In this document: in pieces, positions 54,834 to 63,986 of the stretch
Layout: every line of letters begins with the position of its first letter
How positions within the stretch are numbered: position 1 is the stretch's first letter
NCBI RefSeq assembly: GCF_016725325.1
Contig: NZ_CP068083.1
Coordinates: 1,736,001 to 1,800,000, forward strand
DNA length: 64,000 bases
Origin: Sphingobacterium spiritivorum
GTDB taxonomy: Bacteria; Bacteroidota; Bacteroidia; Sphingobacteriales; Sphingobacteriaceae
Direction of reading: 5' to 3'
The notes under the pieces: generated by a model
Told to the model about the DNA's origin: nothing
The model's database searches: none
The model's input: the letters and a program-made list of their open reading frames with translations, nothing else
Translations under genes and position numbers: made by a program

Positions 54834-54872
54834 TTTGTCACAAATTAAACAACGAAAATCGCAATATGTTTG
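54834..54872 (+). promoter_or_regulatory. HMGR operon promoter with second operator candidate
   Basis: TTTGTCACAAA (54834-54844) is a second palindrome sharing TTGT/ACAA with the first. It occupies the -33 position relative to the -7 box TATGTTTG (54865-54872). The ATG of HMGR is 22 nt further. Confidence 0.55.
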
Positions 54873-54893
54873 TGTTTACTAATATCAATTATT

Positions 54894-56147
54894 ATGGCCT
54901 CATCAATTGAAAATACAGACATTAAAGGTATAATACACAACCTCAAAAACCGCAAACCTGCAGAATTAGCAGTTGACTGTACACTTCCGTTATCTCAGGA
55001 GGTAAACAGGGAAGGTCTGGAGCAGCGGCATTCGTTTTTACAAAAGATTACCGGAAAACAATTTCCCTGTCTGGCGGGAGGAGAGAGCAGAGATGAACCG
55101 GATCTTCTTAACGGAAATATTGAAAATTATATCGGGATGTCTTGTGTACCAACAGGAGTGATCGGCCCGTTACGGATTACGGGTTCTGCCGCCAATGCTG
55201 ATTTTTATGTCCCTCTGGCAACGAGTGAAGGTGCTTTAGTGGCCTCTTATCATCGCGGTGCGAGAGCCTGTTTTATGGCAGGCGGTATTACTTCAATATG
55301 TCTGCTGGAAGGTGTACAACGCAGTCCCTTGTTCAAATTTGAGAATGTCGGCGAATTAGGTCTGTTTGTCAGCTGGCTACTTCCGGAGGAAGAAAAACTG
55401 AAGGAAATCACAAGACAAACCAGTCGATTTGCCCGATTAGCTAATATGCAGATTCAGATCGAAGGGAACCATCTCATTGTCACTTTTGAGTATCAGACTG
55501 GAGATGCGGCAGGGCAGAATATGGTCACGATATGTACAGATGCCATATGCCAGTATCTGGTATCACACAGTCCTGTAAAGCCTAAGCTCTGGTTTGTAGA
55601 AGGTAATTATTCCGGCGATAAAAAGGCAACTGCTCTATCCTTCTCAAATGTCCGGGGCAAAAAGGTGACAGCTGAAATTGTGCTTCCGGAGACTATTGTC
55701 CGGCAGGTATTGAAAACCACGCCTGAACTTATGGCAGAATACTGGCGCTCCTCAACAATGGGCATTATCCAAAGTGGTGCTATAGGAGCGCACGGACATT
55801 ATGCGAATGGATTGGCGGCTTTATTTCTGGCAACCGGACAGGACGTTGCCTGCGTGGCAGAAGCGGCGACTGGTATAACACGTATGGAGCTTAATAAGGA
55901 TGGTTCCTTGTACGCAAGTGTGACTTTGCCCAATCTGATGGTTGGAACAGTTGGTGGGGGAACTCATCTGCCGACACAGCGGGAGTGTCTGGAAATGATG
56001 GATTGCTATGGAGCAGGCCAGGCCAGAAAATTTGCTGAAATATGTGGAGGTCTTGTACTGGCTGGCGAACTCTCTATCGCAGCAGCGTTATCAGCAGGAC
56101 ATTTTACAAGTGCTCACCAGAAATTCGGACGTAAGAAATCTGTATAG
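54894..56147 (+). CDS. Hydroxymethylglutaryl-CoA reductase, class-I-like
   Basis: The 417-aa enzyme would reduce HMG-CoA to mevalonate with NADPH. Class-I-type motifs are ENYIGMSCVPTGVIGPLRI, ATSEGALVASYHRGARA (catalytic Glu112), QTGDAAGQNM (cofactor), DKKATALSF (Lys244), ATGQDVA (Asp317) and HFTSAHQKFGRKK (His408). I chose the ATG at 54894 because the TATGTTTG -7 box overlaps the upstream start. It lacks the membrane domain of eukaryotic forms. It heads a tight operon with three lipid-enzyme genes. Confidence 0.88.
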   Translation: MASSIENTDIKGIIHNLKNRKPAELAVDCTLPLSQEVNREGLEQRHSFLQKITGKQFPCLAGGESRDEPDLLNGNIENYIGMSCVPTGVIGPLRITGSAANADFYVPLATSEGALVASYHRGARACFMAGGITSICLLEGVQRSPLFKFENVGELGLFVSWLLPEEEKLKEITRQTSRFARLANMQIQIEGNHLIVTFEYQTGDAAGQNMVTICTDAICQYLVSHSPVKPKLWFVEGNYSGDKKATALSFSNVRGKKVTAEIVLPETIVRQVLKTTPELMAEYWRSSTMGIIQSGAIGAHGHYANGLAALFLATGQDVACVAEAATGITRMELNKDGSLYASVTLPNLMVGTVGGGTHLPTQRECLEMMDCYGAGQARKFAEICGGLVLAGELSIAAALSAGHFTSAHQKFGRKKSV

Positions 56148-56149
56148 CT

Positions 56150-56731
56150 ATGGACACTAAAAAAGAAAACATATGGAATGTGCCCAATGCCTTATCCATA
56201 TACCGTATACTGGCTTTGCCTTTTATTATCTATGCAATGCGTGTGGGAGACAAACCGCTTTTTATCACACTTCTGTCTGTCAATCTGATAACGGATATCC
56301 TGGATGGGCTTATTGCCCGTTTATTTCACTTACAAACGGAATTGGGTGCAAGACTCGACTCTCTGGCTGATATCGGCACCTACATTATGGCTTTTGCGGG
56401 AATGATAATGCTGGAGAAATCTTTTGTTATGGAGCATAGGATAGAATTCAGTCTGCTTATCGGGATGTGGCTGCTTCCTCAGTTAGTAAGTTTGATCCGT
56501 TTTCGCAGATTCCCGAGTTTTCACCTCTGGTCCTACAAAGTAACGGGATATGTGCAGGGTGTTTTTATATTCACATTTTTCATATTCGGAGTAAGTACGA
56601 TTTACTTTTATATTATGCTGGTCATCAGCCTTCTGGCCTATATGGAAGAATTACTTTTAGTGTCTGTCTTGCCCGAACTCCGGTCGAATGTGAAAAGCAG
56701 TTTATTCGTGTGGAACAAATCAAAGAAATGA
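56150..56731 (+). CDS. CDP-alcohol phosphatidyltransferase
   Basis: The 193-aa membrane enzyme has the complete family motif DILDGLIARLFHLQTELG followed by ARLDSLAD (Asp49, Asp52, Gly53, Ala56, Arg57, Gly66, Asp70, Asp74), which binds two metal ions and moves a CDP-linked lipid to an alcohol. Six helices are predicted. It starts 2 nt after HMGR and its TGA overlaps the start of the next gene. The alcohol substrate is unknown: glycerol phosphate, inositol or others would fit the family. Confidence 0.92.
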   Translation: MDTKKENIWNVPNALSIYRILALPFIIYAMRVGDKPLFITLLSVNLITDILDGLIARLFHLQTELGARLDSLADIGTYIMAFAGMIMLEKSFVMEHRIEFSLLIGMWLLPQLVSLIRFRRFPSFHLWSYKVTGYVQGVFIFTFFIFGVSTIYFYIMLVISLLAYMEELLLVSVLPELRSNVKSSLFVWNKSKK

Positions 56732-57456
56732 TGTTTTTGAACCTGATCTATATAGTTATTTTATTTTTCGGAATTGGCGCTTTGCTTACGGTAATTCTAA
56801 ATAAAAACAGCAACCCGGAGCAGAAAAGATCCCGGTGGATTAAGTATATTCTTTATTTACTGATCGTCCTTATTACAGCGGTCAGTATTCAAACCGGAAT
56901 GCTGATTTACCTGGCTGCCGGACTAATCTTTACGGGATTTATTGAGCTTCTTTGGGTAGGGTGCCTCTCCAGGCGGGGAGTAATTTTTGGTGTTGTGTCC
57001 ATGCTTATTTATATCGGTATTGCTATTGGATTCTATCGGTTTGTTATCAGCAGTACTCCTGAAGTGTTGCTGTATATCTATACCATTATTTTTACGTTTG
57101 ACGGCTTCTCGCAGCTCTTCGGGCAGTTGTTTGGTAAAAGTAAGATATTACCGAATATCAGCCCGAACAAAACTGCTGCGGGCACAGTTGGAGGAGGCAT
57201 CACAGGCTATGTAACAGGTCTGCTTATTACTGTTCATGCCGGTACCTTTGATGGGTTTAACCTGATTTTACCGCTATTGATCTGCATCTGTGCATTTGCA
57301 GGAGATGCACTGGCGTCCTGGTATAAGAGACTTTGTGCAACGAAAGATTACAGCAGGCTGATTCCGGGACATGGAGGTATACTGGACCGGTATGACAGCT
57401 TTATGTTCACAGGATCGGTTTTTGGTTTAGTGCATGTAGAACAATTAATATGGTAA
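56728..57456 (+). CDS. CdsA/CarS-like CDP-lipid (phosphatidate) cytidylyltransferase
   Basis: The 242-aa polytopic membrane protein carries the CTP-transferase signature SPNKTAAGTVGG and, near the C-terminus, GDALASWYKRLCATKDYSRL followed by IPGHGGILDRYDSF. It activates a phosphorylated lipid with CTP to a CDP-lipid, upstream of the CDP-alcohol transferase. I took the first of two tandem ATGs (56728, overlapping the previous stop). It may act on phosphatidate or a different lipid phosphate, such as an archaeol-like one. Confidence 0.88.
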   Translation: MMFLNLIYIVILFFGIGALLTVILNKNSNPEQKRSRWIKYILYLLIVLITAVSIQTGMLIYLAAGLIFTGFIELLWVGCLSRRGVIFGVVSMLIYIGIAIGFYRFVISSTPEVLLYIYTIIFTFDGFSQLFGQLFGKSKILPNISPNKTAAGTVGGGITGYVTGLLITVHAGTFDGFNLILPLLICICAFAGDALASWYKRLCATKDYSRLIPGHGGILDRYDSFMFTGSVFGLVHVEQLIW

Positions 57457-58139
57457 CAGATATGGATCCAGGAATATGTAATGTGCTGATACTGTCCGGA
57501 CTTTTTTTATCGCTGTTTGCTGTTGCAGAACTGTTATATCACTGCGTTAAAGTAAGGGTCGAGTTTACACGCAAAATTGTACATACAGGTACAGGCTTAT
57601 TAGCATTGCTTTTTCCAATGATGCTGGATAATCATTGGTGGGTTTTAGCCCTATGTACTACATTTACAATTCTGTTAATCTGCTCTGAACGTTTCCTGTT
57701 ACTCCGATCGATTCATGCTATTGAGCGCAGATCTGTTGGCAGTCTGGCTTATCCGGTAGCCGTATACGGTTGCTATCTGAGCTATACTATCCTGAATAAT
57801 CAGCTGATATACTATTATCTTCCCATTCTCATATTAGCCCTTAGTGATCCGCTTGCCGCATTGAGCGGAAAGAGATGGCCTTTGGGGGCATATCAGATCT
57901 GGGGAGCACATAAAACGATTGTCGGCTCGCTTTTCTTTTTTGTCAGCGCCTATTTGATTATGTTGGTTTCCTGCCTTATATTCCGGTATACCTTGCAGGG
58001 ACAGGAACTGTTGGTATTAGCACTACTATCTGTTATCACAGCACTCACGGAGGCATTGAGCCGTGACGGGTATGATAATGTAACGATACCGTTTACCGTA
58101 TCTGCCGGGTTTTACATCTTTGATACGCTGATAATTTAA
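57450..58139 (+). CDS. CTP-dependent lipid kinase of the SEC59/DGK1/VTE5 family
   Basis: The 229-aa membrane protein has the family signature: FTRKIVHTGTGLLALLFPM near residue 33, RRSVGSLAYP, the core ILALSDPLAALSGKR with the conserved Asp, KTIVGSLFFFVSAYL, and EALSRDGYDNVTIPFTVS at the end. Members phosphorylate dolichol, phytol, farnesol or diacylglycerol with CTP. The start overlaps the previous stop by 7 nt. It is the last gene of the HMGR operon, and its substrate may be an isoprenoid alcohol. Confidence 0.85.
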   Translation: MVTDMDPGICNVLILSGLFLSLFAVAELLYHCVKVRVEFTRKIVHTGTGLLALLFPMMLDNHWWVLALCTTFTILLICSERFLLLRSIHAIERRSVGSLAYPVAVYGCYLSYTILNNQLIYYYLPILILALSDPLAALSGKRWPLGAYQIWGAHKTIVGSLFFFVSAYLIMLVSCLIFRYTLQGQELLVLALLSVITALTEALSRDGYDNVTIPFTVSAGFYIFDTLII

Positions 58140-58185
58140 CAATAAAAGATCAATGCCAGTTATAAAAACAACCGGGTTTAATTAT

Positions 58186-59478
58186 TTACTTATCTTTCAG
58201 GTTTACTTCTTTTTTCTCTCCGTCTTTGGCTATTGTCACCTCTTTTTCGACATTTGCTTTATCTCTGTATTGCTGTCTGGATGAACCATAATGTGTTGTT
58301 GATCCTGTATAGCCCCAGTAATTGTAATAATTCGTATAGCCGGATACATAAGAATAATTGTAGGAATTGGTAAAATCAAAACTAGCCATTACAACATACG
58401 TTCCGGGCATAAGATCTAAGAATTCAAAATGACCTTCATCGTCATATACTTTTGCCTTCTTAATACCATAGCCAAAATTTGCATCTAAGGGAACTTCTGG
58501 CATTTTTCCCTGTTTTTTTATCTTCTTATTTACAGTTACCCATTCCTCATAATAAGCAGAGTTTGGAAAAAGTGTTATTTCTGTTCCTTTTGGCGCAAAT
58601 TGTTTTTTTGCTGTATTGACGAGTCCTCCGAGCTTTTTACCTGAATTTTCCTTTGCATATGCCGTTCCAATAATAACGCTGTTTCCCTTTGTAATCTGCC
58701 GCATCGCTTGTTCTTTATCAAATGCGCTTTTGATCGGCTGGTAATCTATTTCCTCATTTACACAGATTTCCCACATTCCCTTGCCCATAGACATTTCTCT
58801 CTGCCAGAGACGATGGTCCTTTTTATCAACCACATAGTTGTAAATCGCTCCTGTACTTTCTTCCAGTACCGTTGCTAACCAGGTATCATGCTTTCCGGTC
58901 CGGGGCGAATAATAGATATAACTTTTTACTTCCTTTACAATGTAGTTGGTAATTAATATATCTGACTTTTCATCATAATAAAATTGAGGAATAACGGCTT
59001 TGTACCCAACATCCAGAGGAAGTGTAGTAATAAAGTGATCTGCCAGATTGAAATCTATAAACTTGCTATTTGGTTGTAAGTTTAGTTGTTTTTCTTTTTT
59101 GGTTTTCTTGGAATAGTAATTTCCGGTTATTGTTTCTGCAAAATTAAGGTCCAGTTTTATTTCCGTTCCTTCTGATTTATAACTGATTGGTCTTAATGTT
59201 TTTGCATCAGCGATAGAAACCCGCTGCTTTGACCATTCATTACTCTTGTCTGTATACTTGTATGTAAGGCTTAGCTGATTGTTGGATACAGAGATATCAT
59301 AAGCTAAAGAACCCATTTTTGTCCAGCTGGTATCTTTCACATAATAAACTGTGTATAAAGATTTTTCCGGCTTTAGATAGGAAGCCTTAATATCTGGACT
59401 ACCCGGAACAACTGTCTTTTGGCAAAAAGCAAAATAAGGCAAAAGACTAAGCGTCAGAATAAGAATGTATCTTTTCAT
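58186..59478 (-). CDS. Secreted protein with DUF3108-like and CarboxypepD-like domains
   Basis: I chose the ATG at 59478 (MKRYILILTLSLLPYFAFCQ), a Sec signal peptide. The middle (residues 40-240) has LTYKYTDKSNEWSKQRVSIA and YYSPRTGKHDTWLATVLEES, which resemble DUF3108-type envelope proteins. The C-terminal part (FEFLDLMPGTYVVMASFDFT) has the look of a carboxypeptidase regulatory beta-sandwich, followed by a run of Tyr/Gly/Ser. The function is unknown, and it is a likely periplasmic or surface protein. It is convergent with the lipid operon. Confidence 0.65.
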   Translation of the reverse strand: MKRYILILTLSLLPYFAFCQKTVVPGSPDIKASYLKPEKSLYTVYYVKDTSWTKMGSLAYDISVSNNQLSLTYKYTDKSNEWSKQRVSIADAKTLRPISYKSEGTEIKLDLNFAETITGNYYSKKTKKEKQLNLQPNSKFIDFNLADHFITTLPLDVGYKAVIPQFYYDEKSDILITNYIVKEVKSYIYYSPRTGKHDTWLATVLEESTGAIYNYVVDKKDHRLWQREMSMGKGMWEICVNEEIDYQPIKSAFDKEQAMRQITKGNSVIIGTAYAKENSGKKLGGLVNTAKKQFAPKGTEITLFPNSAYYEEWVTVNKKIKKQGKMPEVPLDANFGYGIKKAKVYDDEGHFEFLDLMPGTYVVMASFDFTNSYNYSYVSGYTNYYNYWGYTGSTTHYGSSRQQYRDKANVEKEVTIAKDGEKKEVNLKDK

Positions 59479-59605
59479 TTGTAATTCATGATAAATGAGG
59501 AAGGATAATAATAGGTATATATCCTTCAAATTTTAAACTAAAATAATAAAAAAATGAAAAATCAAGGGATTCAGAATTCCTTATTTCAGATAATGGATAG
59601 AGGTT

Positions 59606-60166
59606 CTACCACCATTTTGCTTGAGGCAAAATGTAATAGGAGGTGTCTTTAGTTTCCTGCCAGGGAGCCTGTTGAAAGAGCCAGGAAGCTTCGATTCCAT
59701 CCATAGCTTTGCTTATATTCTGATCTCCCCATTCGAATGAGATCTTAAATTCTTTTTCTCCGTTTTTTAAAGTTCCCAGGAGAGCTGGTTGCGAAAAACC
59801 CGAAACACCATTTGTATATTGCTTTGCTTTTTCAATGGAAAGTTTACTGCCCACAGGAATTTTTCCAATTATTTTAATGTCACTATTTGAATTATTTTTT
59901 TGAGCTTCAGCATATTGCCATTGCGGATGCAAGCTGTCTATTAGTAAGTAAGGATATACAGGTTCTTCAATTTGGTTTTTATCCTGTTCTAACAGGAACA
60001 TTTCTTTTTTGAGGGTAACGGTTTTTCCTACCCATTCTTTAAAAGGAGAGTATGTACTGATGTCGGTAGATTTGGTTTTGACGGTTGCATAGAGTATGAA
60101 AATAAAAAGGCCAATTCCACCTGCAGCAAGCATTGCCAGAATAATTACTATTTTCTTTACCTTCAT
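59606..60166 (-). CDS. Membrane-anchored protein of unknown function (186 aa)
   Basis: One N-terminal transmembrane helix (residues 5-27) precedes a soluble domain with FKEWVGKTVTLKKEMFLLEQ and PVGSKLSIEKAKQYTNGVSG. There is no lipobox. Nothing in the domain is recognised. It stands alone between two larger secreted-protein genes, 127 nt upstream of the DUF3108-like gene. Confidence 0.6.
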   Translation of the reverse strand: MKVKKIVIILAMLAAGGIGLFIFILYATVKTKSTDISTYSPFKEWVGKTVTLKKEMFLLEQDKNQIEEPVYPYLLIDSLHPQWQYAEAQKNNSNSDIKIIGKIPVGSKLSIEKAKQYTNGVSGFSQPALLGTLKNGEKEFKISFEWGDQNISKAMDGIEASWLFQQAPWQETKDTSYYILPQAKWW

Positions 60167-60381
60167 TTTCTTTGATTATGTGCGCACCCTAATTTGTCCA
60201 GAAAGCATAAGTCTCTTAAGCTGTTTTTCAGCTTAAGTTGTAATATACTTAAGATAGGTTGCTTTTCAAAATCAATGTTTATCCAATGGTTTGAAAATGA
60301 CGATGTACCTAATGTCCGTAATCAAGACACTAAGCACAAACCGCCATCTTCTATTAATTAACCAAAACCAATTCTTAACTA

Positions 60382-61473
60382 TTATTCACCAGACATGGCT
60401 AATGTCAGATCTGTTTCAAAGGTCAGACCTGTAGTGGTAACCGCTTTTATTATAAACTTATAACTTCCGGCTTTCAATGTATCATCTTTTTTAACAGTTA
60501 CAATTCCGGTAGCGGGATTGACAGCAAAAGTGTTGTTGCTATCTGTAAAAGCTTTGCCATCCTTTTCTACCGAAACAAGACTGAATGAAGATTTGTATTT
60601 ATCCGGATATAAAGTAGGAGCAGCAGAGACATAGCCGTTAGATAAGCTAATATGAATCAGATTGAGGCTGATCGTCAGGTTGTGTTCCGGATAGTACATC
60701 CCAAAGAAGAATTTGATCTGCGGAATAAATATAACCTGGAAAGGAGTTGAGGCAACTGGAAATCCATCTTTTAGCAAAGCGGGTGCAAGATCATATTTTT
60801 TTTCAGCTTGTTTCTGAGGGTCTCCGGCAGTGGCGGCAAATTTGATCTGATTGCCGTCTATGCTGACTGCCGTATCTCCGTCCGCAGGTTTTGGCAAGAA
60901 CCAGGAAGTACCGGTAGTAGGTGTTTTCAATGCATCCAATTCAAAACTAGCTCCTTTATCATTGTATAAGACATAGGAAAAGGGAGTTTCGCCGTTGTTT
61001 TGGACTCCTTTAATGCTCACTTTAGCCGGAGATACTTTGATTCCTACCGTCTGTCTGCCCACTACAGTGCCGTTAGCCGCAGTAGCTACCACTGCTACTT
61101 TGTAAGTATCCGGAATTTTGATTCCGTTCGTTACAGAAACGACTCCATTCGGGTATAGAACATTACTGTTAATGTGAATTTTATTTTGATTCTTTTGAAT
61201 GGAGAAGGCCTGACTTAATTTATCGTGCAGTTTGGTTGTTCCCGAAATCGTAATATTTTCCGTTTCAGCGTATTCCAGTCGCAAGGAGACATCCCCGTGT
61301 TCTGCTAAAGATCCAGGTAACGTCAGATCTTTCTCTTCGCCATAAAGCAGGGAAAGTTCTGAAGGTAATTGATCAGGTGTTTTTTCATCTTTTTTGCAAG
61401 CCGAAAACGTAGACAGCAATAAGGCTGTGGCGCAAGCGAAAAGTAAGGGTTTAGAGTAATTGTAGCGTTTCAT
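60382..61473 (-). CDS. Lipoprotein with Ig-like domains, divergent to the ZnuD-like receptor
   Basis: I chose the ATG at 61473 (MKRYNYSKPLLFACATALLL, then lipobox STFSAC). The mature protein of about 340 aa has repeated Ig-like or cadherin-like beta-sandwich features, for example PAKVSIKGVQNNGETPFSYV and FAVNPATGIVTVKKDDTLKA, which fit a surface-exposed lipoprotein. It is divergent to the TonB receptor gene with a shared regulatory region and is a probable partner. Its ligand is unknown; metal binding is possible but no clear motif is seen. Confidence 0.7.
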   Translation of the reverse strand: MKRYNYSKPLLFACATALLLSTFSACKKDEKTPDQLPSELSLLYGEEKDLTLPGSLAEHGDVSLRLEYAETENITISGTTKLHDKLSQAFSIQKNQNKIHINSNVLYPNGVVSVTNGIKIPDTYKVAVVATAANGTVVGRQTVGIKVSPAKVSIKGVQNNGETPFSYVLYNDKGASFELDALKTPTTGTSWFLPKPADGDTAVSIDGNQIKFAATAGDPQKQAEKKYDLAPALLKDGFPVASTPFQVIFIPQIKFFFGMYYPEHNLTISLNLIHISLSNGYVSAAPTLYPDKYKSSFSLVSVEKDGKAFTDSNNTFAVNPATGIVTVKKDDTLKAGSYKFIIKAVTTTGLTFETDLTLAMSGE

Positions 61474-61503
61474 AAAATGTATTTTTTGACGAAGGTAGGA
61501 ATA

Positions 61504-61556
61504 TATTGCAATAAAAAGCAACAATGTTGCATTTAAAATTTGTTTTTATATTTTTG
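61504..61556. promoter_or_regulatory. Divergent promoter region with palindromes, ZnuD-like receptor and lipoprotein
   Basis: GCAAC-AAT-GTTGC (61518-61530) overlaps the TTG -33 element (61527-61529) of the receptor promoter, with -7 TATTTTTG at 61549-61556 after a 19-nt spacer. A second palindrome TATTGCAATA is at 61504-61513. On the minus strand a TACCTTCG box serves the lipoprotein. Confidence 0.65.
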
Positions 61557-61589
61557 CACCATCATTTAAACATTACTTCTCAACACCAT

Positions 61590-63986
61590 ATGAAATCGCT
61601 TCACTATCGCATTCCGTTAGTATTTATGCTATCTACAAGTATATTTTCAGTTTCCTTTCTTCAGGCGCAGGAAAAAGTCACTGCTGATAGTCTGAAAAAG
61701 ATCAATCTACCCACAGCTATTGTAACAGGCAGTAAATCCTCAAAGGGAAATGTGTCTGAGCTGAGTCGCAAAGACCTCGATATATTGCAGGCAAGGACGT
61801 TGGGCGAGACCTTGAGCCGTATTCCTGGAGTACAGAATGCCAACTTCGGACCCAATTCTGGAGCACCAATGATCAGAAGTCTGAGTGGAAACCGTGTCAA
61901 AATCCTTACAAACGGATTATCTTACAATGATCTGTCTGGTATAAGTCCCAATCTGAACAGCAATGTTGATATGGATAATTTACTGGGAATTGATGTGTAT
62001 AAGGGGAGTGCGAGCGTGCTCTATGGAGGTAAGGCAATTGGAGGAGCTGTGGATATGCACGATAACACAATTCCGGTGTCATTATTTACAAAACCTTTTG
62101 GAGGGCGGGTCACGGTAGAAGGTGGTACGAATAGCGGAACCAGACAGGCCGTCGATATCAATGGTAATCTCGGAAAAAAATGGGCCTGGCATTTCGGGGG
62201 AATGAATCAGCATAATAATAATCTTAAAATCCCGGGAAATACCAAAGCTCCGATAGCGTATGATCCCCAGATTGACCACCTGACCGAAACAATGGCACAG
62301 GTTCATGTGGATAGAGAGACGATTCGTAACCTGAGCCTGTATCCTTACCTAAGCCAGTTTGTACTGGATCATTTGAATGATCCCAAATGGGGTCTTTCCG
62401 AAGCAGATCTTTATACTTTTGAATCCCATTCTGTTATCGGTACTGAGCGTGTGCTCAATCCTCCCAATGACAAATATATCGCGGGACAAGACCCCGAAAC
62501 ACCTCTTTCGACTACTGTAGTACATGGAATTTCGGATTATGCACCCGTGACCAGAGGGATCATGCCCAACAGCCATGCGGAGAGCCGGGCGATAAATATC
62601 GGAACGAGTTATATTCAGGATCGGTGGCGGATAGGCTTAGGCTACCGTGCATTGGAGGGATATTATGGAATTCCGGGATTTGCGATGACAAGTAAACCTA
62701 AGCATTCACATGATGTGGTGGTGCCAATGCCGGACTACGCACCGATCAATACAAGAGCTCTGGCTCACAGTGCACTTTTTGAAACAGCTTATCGTGCTGA
62801 TTCTTCCATTATATCCGCCTGGAAACTCAATTATATGATGCAGCGATCTGATGACAGAGAATTGGTGGGAATATACCAGGTCAATAAATTCAACAGTACC
62901 AGACACGCCCTCCGAACAGATATGGAACATCAGATTAAAAAATTCTGGAAAGGAACCAGTGGAATAGATTTTTCCTTTTTAAAAATTGATGGAACGGGAG
63001 CACAAAGATATTTACCCAATAATTGGAGCCGGGAGGTCGGGGCATTTACCTTACAGCAATTTACTTTCCAACCCGTACTGCTGAATGTCGGTTACAGACA
63101 TGATTGGGTCGTACGGCGGGCAGAACATGATGCCGGATATAAAACGAGTCGCGGGATGGCAGGAGGAAAGCTTTCCGACCGGAATTTTGATCTGAATCAT
63201 TTTTCTGCTGATCTGCGCTGGAATATTTTGAAAACAGCTTTTCTTAAGTTATCCTACAATCATGCTGAACGCGCTCCCGATGTAAACGAACTATACGCCG
63301 GTAATGATCATTTCGCAATTATGATTGAAGAAAACGGAGATGACAGATTACCAAAAGAGGTTGCTAAAACCTATGAATTCGGAGCCGGTTGGCAGGCGTA
63401 CGGTTTTCAGGTGAGTGCAACATATTATGAAACAACGTTTGACAATTACCTTTATCTGGCACATACCGGAATATCCAGATCCGGAGGTTTTTTGGTCAAG
63501 GAATGGAGAGCTTCCGATACGAAAATTTCAGGTTGGGAAGCTGAACTAAGCTACAAAGCTTCCTGGACTAAGGACAGAACGTGGGAGATATCCTCTTTCT
63601 TTGATCTGGTCAAAAATGAAAACACAGCAGATGATAATATGCGTAAATGGGCGGAAGGAGATTATATGCCAAACCTTCCTACCAGCCGATACGGCCTTGC
63701 AGGATCGCTGCAGTTAGATAAGATCTTTTTTCATGTATCCTTTGACCGCTATCTGAAACAACGTTATTTAGGGAAAAATATAAATCCGGAGCCTCCAATG
63801 CCAGCTTATTCTCTGCTTGCGGGACGGGTCGGATATAGATTGAAGTTTATGGGACAGACAGTAGAATGCTATGCGCATGGTAATAATCTGCTGAACATAG
63901 AAGCCAGACCACAAAATTCCTTTTTGAAATATCTTGCACCTCTTCCCGGCCGGAATATCTCTTTGGGTGTCAAAGTGCTTCTGTAA
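61590..63986 (+). CDS. ZnuD-like TonB-dependent outer-membrane receptor
   Basis: The 798-aa receptor has a signal peptide (MKSLHYRIPLVFMLSTSIFS), a plug with RKDLDILQARTLGETLSRIP and SLSGNRVKILTNGLSYNDLS then LLGIDVYKGSASVLYGGKAI, and a barrel ending RNISLGVKVLL. The sequence SGNRV...NG...ND...SP is typical of zinc receptors, and histidine-containing loops (KPKHSHDVVVPMPDYAPINT) fit metal uptake. I chose the ATG at 61590, after the promoter. It lacks the carboxypeptidase-like N-domain of the other receptors. Zinc specificity is inference. Confidence 0.85.
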   Translation: MKSLHYRIPLVFMLSTSIFSVSFLQAQEKVTADSLKKINLPTAIVTGSKSSKGNVSELSRKDLDILQARTLGETLSRIPGVQNANFGPNSGAPMIRSLSGNRVKILTNGLSYNDLSGISPNLNSNVDMDNLLGIDVYKGSASVLYGGKAIGGAVDMHDNTIPVSLFTKPFGGRVTVEGGTNSGTRQAVDINGNLGKKWAWHFGGMNQHNNNLKIPGNTKAPIAYDPQIDHLTETMAQVHVDRETIRNLSLYPYLSQFVLDHLNDPKWGLSEADLYTFESHSVIGTERVLNPPNDKYIAGQDPETPLSTTVVHGISDYAPVTRGIMPNSHAESRAINIGTSYIQDRWRIGLGYRALEGYYGIPGFAMTSKPKHSHDVVVPMPDYAPINTRALAHSALFETAYRADSSIISAWKLNYMMQRSDDRELVGIYQVNKFNSTRHALRTDMEHQIKKFWKGTSGIDFSFLKIDGTGAQRYLPNNWSREVGAFTLQQFTFQPVLLNVGYRHDWVVRRAEHDAGYKTSRGMAGGKLSDRNFDLNHFSADLRWNILKTAFLKLSYNHAERAPDVNELYAGNDHFAIMIEENGDDRLPKEVAKTYEFGAGWQAYGFQVSATYYETTFDNYLYLAHTGISRSGGFLVKEWRASDTKISGWEAELSYKASWTKDRTWEISSFFDLVKNENTADDNMRKWAEGDYMPNLPTSRYGLAGSLQLDKIFFHVSFDRYLKQRYLGKNINPEPPMPAYSLLAGRVGYRLKFMGQTVECYAHGNNLLNIEARPQNSFLKYLAPLPGRNISLGVKVLL

